NCBI RefSeq assembly: GCF_009733535.1 | Contig: NZ_SMMI01000003.1 | Coordinates: 124,001-188,000 of the forward strand | Origin: Sphingobacterium endophyticum | GTDB taxonomy: Bacteria > Bacteroidota > Bacteroidia > Sphingobacteriales > Sphingobacteriaceae | Length of the DNA stretch: 64,000 nucleotides | Direction: 5' to 3' | Shown: in pieces, positions 59,925-64,000 of the stretch | Layout: each line of letters opens with the position of its first letter | Numbering within the stretch: the first letter of the stretch is position 1 | Made by a program: the position numbers and the translations under genes | Notes under the pieces: generated by a model | Told to the model about the DNA's origin: nothing | Database searches by the model: none | The model's input: the letters and a program-made list of their open reading frames with translations, nothing else

Positions 59925-60998
59925 TTGGAAAGCTCAAATAAAGACTGGTTGGATAAAGTCTCCCACATCGCACAAGTTGGGGGAATAGAAACTTCTATTT
60001 TAGACAATGGAAGAGGTAAAGGAACCCGAATTGCATGGATCAACACTGGTGCTGGACTACGATTTAAAGTAGTCATAGATCGGGGTATGGACATTGCGGA
60101 CGCTTCATTCAATCAGTTTAATTTGAGTTGGTTAAGTCGACTGGGCGTCACCTCTCCACAGCCTTTTTCTGATAAAGGGATTGATTGGCTGAGGACATTT
60201 GGTGGTGGTCTGTTAACAACTTGTGGAGTGACCCATGTGGGTGGTCCAGAAGAAGATGAATTCGGTAAAAGAGGATTACATGATCAATACAGTAATACTC
60301 CTGCTGAGCTTATCACTGTTAAACAACCAGACCTTCTTAATGGCGACTTAGAAATGTCTATTTCCGGAAAAATGTTTCAAGGCCATCCCCTAGGTGATAA
60401 CATCGAAATAAAGCGCACTATACGATGTATTCTAGGCGATCCAAAAATTTACTTGGAGGATGAAGTTCAAAATATTGGTAACATCTATTCTTCCCATATG
60501 ATTTTATACCATTTCAACTTTGGATGGCCTTTTATTGATAGCGGAACCAAACTCCTTTGGAAAGGGGCTTGGAAATCTCGCGAAACTGGCGAAGACAACA
60601 AAATATTTAAAGAAGGACAAGACTTTCGTACTTGTCAGGAACCAAGGGACGATCACAGCGGTTCTGGTGAAGAAGCAGTCCTAATTGATATTGAGGCAGA
60701 CCAAGAGGGTAATGCGACCTGTGGAATCTACAATGAAAAATTAGGCTTTGCATTAAAATTAGACTTCGATAAGAAGCAATTGCCATGGTTAACCAATTGG
60801 CAACATTGGGGAAAGGGTGAATATGTCACCGGACTCGAGCCCGGAACCAACCCTCCCTTAGGACAGAAACTCATGCGTGAGCGTGGAGAATTAATTCAAC
60901 TTAAACCCGGAGAAAAGAGAAAATATACCTTAGAAATAAGTATATTGAATAACTCGGACTCCATAACCGAATTTGTAAACAAGTATATAAACCTATAA
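59925..60998 (+). CDS. DUF4432 aldose 1-epimerase family protein
   Basis: 357-aa beta-sandwich protein of the galactose-mutarotase-like superfamily (DUF4432). Characteristic stretches: LDNGRGKGTRIAWINTGAGL, VVIDRGMDIADASFN, FGGGLLTTCGVTHVG, RGLHDQYSNTPAE and YVTGLEPGTNPPLGQKLMRE. There is no ATG near the 5' end; TTG 59925 starts the conserved N-terminus, eight bases after the upstream stop. Its likely substrate is a hexose-like sugar or sugar acid. The family is poorly characterised. No signal peptide, so cytoplasmic. Confidence 0.85.
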   Translation: MESSNKDWLDKVSHIAQVGGIETSILDNGRGKGTRIAWINTGAGLRFKVVIDRGMDIADASFNQFNLSWLSRLGVTSPQPFSDKGIDWLRTFGGGLLTTCGVTHVGGPEEDEFGKRGLHDQYSNTPAELITVKQPDLLNGDLEMSISGKMFQGHPLGDNIEIKRTIRCILGDPKIYLEDEVQNIGNIYSSHMILYHFNFGWPFIDSGTKLLWKGAWKSRETGEDNKIFKEGQDFRTCQEPRDDHSGSGEEAVLIDIEADQEGNATCGIYNEKLGFALKLDFDKKQLPWLTNWQHWGKGEYVTGLEPGTNPPLGQKLMRERGELIQLKPGEKRKYTLEISILNNSDSITEFVNKYINL

Positions 60999-61009
60999 TA
61001 ATTACGAGA

Positions 61010-62221
61010 ATGGAAATCATTGAAAAGGCATTCGAACAAGGAAAAGGAATATTAAGACTAGCACCAAACTGGGTTCCTAGATCTTTTTGTGTACCTGGAC
61101 GAAGAATAAAACTTCACCCAGACGACTATTATGTTTTAGGCGGTGAACGTGGTGGTATCGATGAAAGATGGTTTTCATCAACTACGCCTGCTAAAAACGG
61201 TCCTCTGACTGGTGACTTCGAAGGCCTAAGTTTTGTAGTATATGAAGAAAACGGTAAAACTGAACAAGTTTTACTAGCGGATTGCGTAGATCATTTAAAA
61301 GGAAAATTAATAGGTAATAGACTTTGGGATGAATATCAAAGTTGGCCAATGTATTCAAAATTCTTTGATAATATGGGGCCATTACCTCACCATATCCATC
61401 ACAATGATGAAAAAGCTGCCTTAATTGAACAACAAGGAAAACCAGAAGCATATTATTTCCCACCTCAATTAAATAACCATGGAGGCGATTTCCCATATAC
61501 ATTCATGGGAATTGCACCAGGCACTTCTAAGGAAACAATCAAAGAATGCCTAGAAAACTTCGCAAAAGGAGATAATAAAATAACAAATTATTCTCAAGCA
61601 TACCGCCTTGAACCAGGCACAGGATGGGATGTCCCTCCTGGCCTATTACATGCTCCAGGTAGTCTTTGTACTTACGAACCTCAAAAAGCGTCAGATGTAT
61701 TTGCGATGTACCAATCCTTGGTCAATGAAGCTATTATCCCTGAAGAATTACTTTGGAAAGGTGTTCCCGAAAACATGAAAGGTGATTATGATGCACTTAT
61801 GGACATCATAGATTGGGATCTAAACGTGGATCCCGACATGATGAAGAATAGGTTCATGGCTCCTCTACCTGTTAAGGAAGAAAAAGAAATGGAGGCTGCT
61901 GGATATTCTGAAAAATGGATTTGTTATAAATCTACCGCATTCAGTGCAAAAGAATTAACTGTTTTCCCAGGACAAACAGTCACCATTAAAGATGGAGCAG
62001 CATATGGATTGATCATGATGCAAGGATATGGTAAAATGAATGATTGGACTATTGAAACTCCTGCATTAATTCGTTACGGACAGTTGACGAATGATGAATT
62101 CTTTGTATCTGAAGAAGCTGCAAAAAGAGGTGTAACTATTCAAAATCATTCGCAAACAGATCCGATTGTCATGTTGAAACATTTTGGCCCTGACAATCCT
62201 GATTTAGAAGTAAAAGGTTAA
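61010..62221 (+). CDS. Cupin sugar isomerase, mannose-6-phosphate isomerase-like
   Basis: 403-aa cytoplasmic protein of the type I PMI/cupin superfamily. Metal-ligand pattern: His residues in LPHHIHHNDEKAALIEQQ, Glu in KPEAYYFPPQ and a later His in VPPGLLHAPGS. A second cupin-like beta domain lies at ~320-400 (VFPGQTVTIKDGAAYGLIMM). The substrate may be a free or oxidised sugar rather than mannose-6-phosphate, since the HHIHH arrangement differs from classical QxH. It follows DUF4432 by 11 bases and precedes the TIM-barrel gene by 21. Confidence 0.83.
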   Translation: MEIIEKAFEQGKGILRLAPNWVPRSFCVPGRRIKLHPDDYYVLGGERGGIDERWFSSTTPAKNGPLTGDFEGLSFVVYEENGKTEQVLLADCVDHLKGKLIGNRLWDEYQSWPMYSKFFDNMGPLPHHIHHNDEKAALIEQQGKPEAYYFPPQLNNHGGDFPYTFMGIAPGTSKETIKECLENFAKGDNKITNYSQAYRLEPGTGWDVPPGLLHAPGSLCTYEPQKASDVFAMYQSLVNEAIIPEELLWKGVPENMKGDYDALMDIIDWDLNVDPDMMKNRFMAPLPVKEEKEMEAAGYSEKWICYKSTAFSAKELTVFPGQTVTIKDGAAYGLIMMQGYGKMNDWTIETPALIRYGQLTNDEFFVSEEAAKRGVTIQNHSQTDPIVMLKHFGPDNPDLEVKG

Positions 62222-62242
62222 GAATCAAATAAAAACTTAGTG

Positions 62243-63283
62243 ATGAGCAAGAACAATTTCCCAAAATTACATAATGCTACATGGCCAGGCATTGTAGGTA
62301 AAGGTGACCAAGAACCGATCATCTCCTTAGATGAGTTGTTGGAAAAAACGGCAAATGCAGAAGTTGATGGTGTAAAATTCGACGGCGTTGACTTAGGATT
62401 ATTTGATGCCCATGTTAAATTAGATCCTTCAGATGATCATATAAAATCAGTGGTTGATAAAATTGGTGGTCAATATGGTTTATCCATTGGTACTCTCGTT
62501 GCTCCTATTTGGCCACCAGATGGTGGTTCAGCAATGGGATCACAAGCAGATCGGGACAACTTTGTTGAAGTCGTAAGAAAAGCTTCTGAGTTTGGATATA
62601 AATTGAGAAAGGAAGGAATCCGTACCAATAACGTGATCCGTATTGATTCAGCTACTAGTGTGGAAGAATGGGCCAAAAACCCAACAGAAAACACCAAACT
62701 AATTGCTGAAACTTTTCGCAGGGCATGTGATGCCGCTGCTGAATACGGCGAAAGACTTGCAGCTGAAGGTGAGATTTGTTGGGGTGGAATGCAAAGTTGG
62801 AGAACCATGTTAGATACTTTGGAAATGGTGGATCGCGATAATATCGGTTTCCAGGCAGACATGTCTCATACTTTCCTTTATTTATTGGGTTATAATGCTC
62901 CTGAAGACCGCATCCTAAAACCAGATTTTCAATGGGATGACCGTGAAGAACTTGAAAGAGGTCTTAAATTCTTAACATCAAAACTGCGCCCTTGGACCAT
63001 AGACTTCCATGTGGCACAAAATGACGGAACTGTATTCGGATCTGGATCTCATGATAAAACAGGTAGACATTGCTTACCGACAGACCCGAATGGTAGATTG
63101 GATATTGCGAAAGATGCAGGATTTTGGTTGAGAGATGATAACGGCAACCTAACAAAAGCATTCAATCATATTTGTTGGGATGGTTGTATGTTCCCTAATG
63201 AGGTTATGCACAAGCAGGAAACCTGGAACTCAATCTTAAAAACCTTGATTGACGTTCGTGAAAAAAATGGATGGTCTGAGTAA
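62243..63283 (+). CDS. Xylose isomerase-like TIM-barrel sugar isomerase/epimerase
   Basis: 346-aa AP_endonuc_2/xylose-isomerase-like TIM barrel. Possible metal-site acidic and His residues are visible in [30 protein letters not shown] and [20 protein letters not shown]. Such proteins isomerise or epimerise sugars and keto-sugars, often working with Gfo/Idh/MocA oxidoreductases, and the next gene is one. A GTG one codon upstream is in frame; ATG 62243 is preferred. No signal peptide. Confidence 0.84.
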   Translation: MSKNNFPKLHNATWPGIVGKGDQEPIISLDELLEKTANAEVDGVKFDGVDLGLFDAHVKLDPSDDHIKSVVDKIGGQYGLSIGTLVAPIWPPDGGSAMGSQADRDNFVEVVRKASEFGYKLRKEGIRTNNVIRIDSATSVEEWAKNPTENTKLIAETFRRACDAAAEYGERLAAEGEICWGGMQSWRTMLDTLEMVDRDNIGFQADMSHTFLYLLGYNAPEDRILKPDFQWDDREELERGLKFLTSKLRPWTIDFHVAQNDGTVFGSGSHDKTGRHCLPTDPNGRLDIAKDAGFWLRDDNGNLTKAFNHICWDGCMFPNEVMHKQETWNSILKTLIDVREKNGWSE

Positions 63284-63300
63284 TTTGTAAAACAAGAATT

Positions 63301-64000
63301 ATGAGCAAAAAAGAATTAAGAATAGGATTAATTGGTTGTGGATTCATGGGTAGAACTCACTCCAATGGATATAAAAGAGTAAGTAATTTCTTTCCAGATT
63401 TGGAATATAAACCTGTTTTGAAGGCGGTTTGTTCCCGTAGCGAAGATAAGGTTAAAGCTTTCGCAGAGCAATGGGGTTATGAATCATATGAAACGGATTG
63501 GAAAAAACTTATTGCAAGAGAAGATATTGATGCCGTAGATATTTGCACACCTAATAATATGCATATGGAAATTGCAATCGCTGCTGCCGCAGCGGGCAAG
63601 ATGGTTTTATGTGAAAAACCATTATCCAGAACACTTGAAGAAGGTGAAAAAATGGTTGCTGCAGTAGAGGCAAATCAAGTGAAAAACACGATTTGGTATA
63701 ATTACCGTCGCCTACCAGCTGTTACTTTAGCGAAGCAAATTGTTGATAGTGGAAAATTGGGTAAGATCTTCCATTATCGCACCAACTTCTTACAGGATTG
63801 GACTATTAATGAGAATTTACCCCAAGGTGGAGCTGCATTTTGGAGAATGGATGCTGAGGCAGCGGGTTCTGGAGTGACAGGAGACCTTTTAGCACACTGT
63901 ATTGATCTAGCAATGTGGTTGAATGGTGGAATCAAAGATGTTTCTGCAATGACCGAAATCTTCGTAAAACAAAGGATGCATGAAGAGACCGGTAAAATGG
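63301..64000 (+). CDS. Gfo/Idh/MocA family oxidoreductase (3' end outside window)
   Basis: The first 233 residues are visible and the frame stays open to the right edge. The N-terminal Rossmann domain has [20 protein letters not shown]. The catalytic EKP motif is in [18 protein letters not shown], after [17 protein letters not shown]. The C-terminal domain begins with [20 protein letters not shown], and [19 protein letters not shown] contains the usual catalytic D-x3-H-x3-D pattern. NAD(P)-dependent oxidation or reduction of a sugar carbon. It begins 18 bases after the TIM-barrel gene in the same operon. Confidence 0.9.
   Translation, partial: MSKKELRIGLIGCGFMGRTHSNGYKRVSNFFPDLEYKPVLKAVCSRSEDKVKAFAEQWGYESYETDWKKLIAREDIDAVDICTPNNMHMEIAIAAAAAGKMVLCEKPLSRTLEEGEKMVAAVEANQVKNTIWYNYRRLPAVTLAKQIVDSGKLGKIFHYRTNFLQDWTINENLPQGGAAFWRMDAEAAGSGVTGDLLAHCIDLAMWLNGGIKDVSAMTEIFVKQRMHEETGKM

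Noticed and set aside
62470..62862. 130-codon antisense frame within the TIM-barrel gene
   Set aside because: No domain or promoter, and fully overlapped by a conserved gene on the other strand.
1..64000. tRNA, rRNA, CRISPR, prophage or transposase genes
   Set aside because: I looked for T-loop-like GGTTC-AATCC patterns, regular spacer-repeat arrays, integrases and transposases and found none I could support.

Overview
The window is a stretch of AT-rich chromosome from a Bacteroidota bacterium. It most resembles the Sphingobacteriaceae (Sphingobacterium or Pedobacter type). Evidence: a SusC/SusD pair, several -7 boxes of the Bacteroidota form TAnnTTTG, a Bacteroidota-type complex I operon, lipoproteins with short lipoboxes, a stand-alone MnmD, and a panC neighbour that is a one-domain glycogen-synthase homologue. 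I assign no species. I see no tRNA, rRNA, CRISPR array, phage or insertion sequence.

Layout. (1) 1-6503: end of the complex I operon, nuoI-J-K-L-M-N, tightly coupled by overlapping or nearly abutting start and stop codons. (2) 6504-6951: a repeat island with inverted heptad repeats and a perfect 32-bp hairpin. (3) 6952-13457: surface-glycan genes, namely a DUF4254 protein, a GT9 heptosyltransferase homologue, a GT4 and two tandem paralogous GT2 enzymes on the plus strand, facing two GT2 enzymes on the minus strand. (4) 13622-16661: sixA, a DUF255 thioredoxin-fold protein and a SlyD-like prolyl isomerase, ending in a strong terminator. (5) 16719-17075: a second repeat island related to the first, then a secreted sulfatase. 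(6) 18543-38652: mostly housekeeping genes, including mnmD, an SDF-family symporter, ccmE-ccmF, a DUF2520 protein, an FMN glutamate-synthase-like protein, marR, an omega-amidase, a prenyl synthase, a GT4, a DUF59 protein, uvrC, a class A PBP, an MFS pump, ispF, the glgA-like gene and panC. (7) 38696-45916: panD; a His-rich membrane protein, TonB receptor and thioredoxin cassette; an FKBP lipoprotein; nadE; a DUF4136 lipoprotein; and a DoxX protein. (8) 45952-64000: a divergent carbohydrate locus.

The carbohydrate locus is the most interesting part. On the minus strand, two GH78-type rhamnosidase genes, rhaM and a GntR-type regulator form a near-contiguous operon. Divergently, across a 470-bp control region, lie susC, susD, a lipoprotein dehydrogenase-like protein with a C-terminal cytochrome c domain, a DUF4432 epimerase-like protein, a cupin sugar-isomerase-like protein, a TIM-barrel isomerase/epimerase and a Gfo/Idh/MocA oxidoreductase cut by the window end. 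Inferred model: rhamnosides are cleaved in the envelope, and the sugar or aglycone glycoside is oxidised by a cytochrome-linked dehydrogenase and/or imported. It is then processed by epimerase, isomerase and oxidoreductase steps. No classical rhamnose isomerase, kinase or aldolase gene is visible. The cytochrome domain would depend on cytochrome c maturation, and ccmE and ccmF lie elsewhere in the window.

Other points: NuoK has Ala where the second membrane glutamate of the E. coli protein sits; CcmE has a Cys-type (CxxxY) heme-ligand motif; the glgA-like protein lacks both the K-x-G-G-L loop and the C-terminal GT-B domain; and six convergent gene pairs abut or overlap at their stop codons.
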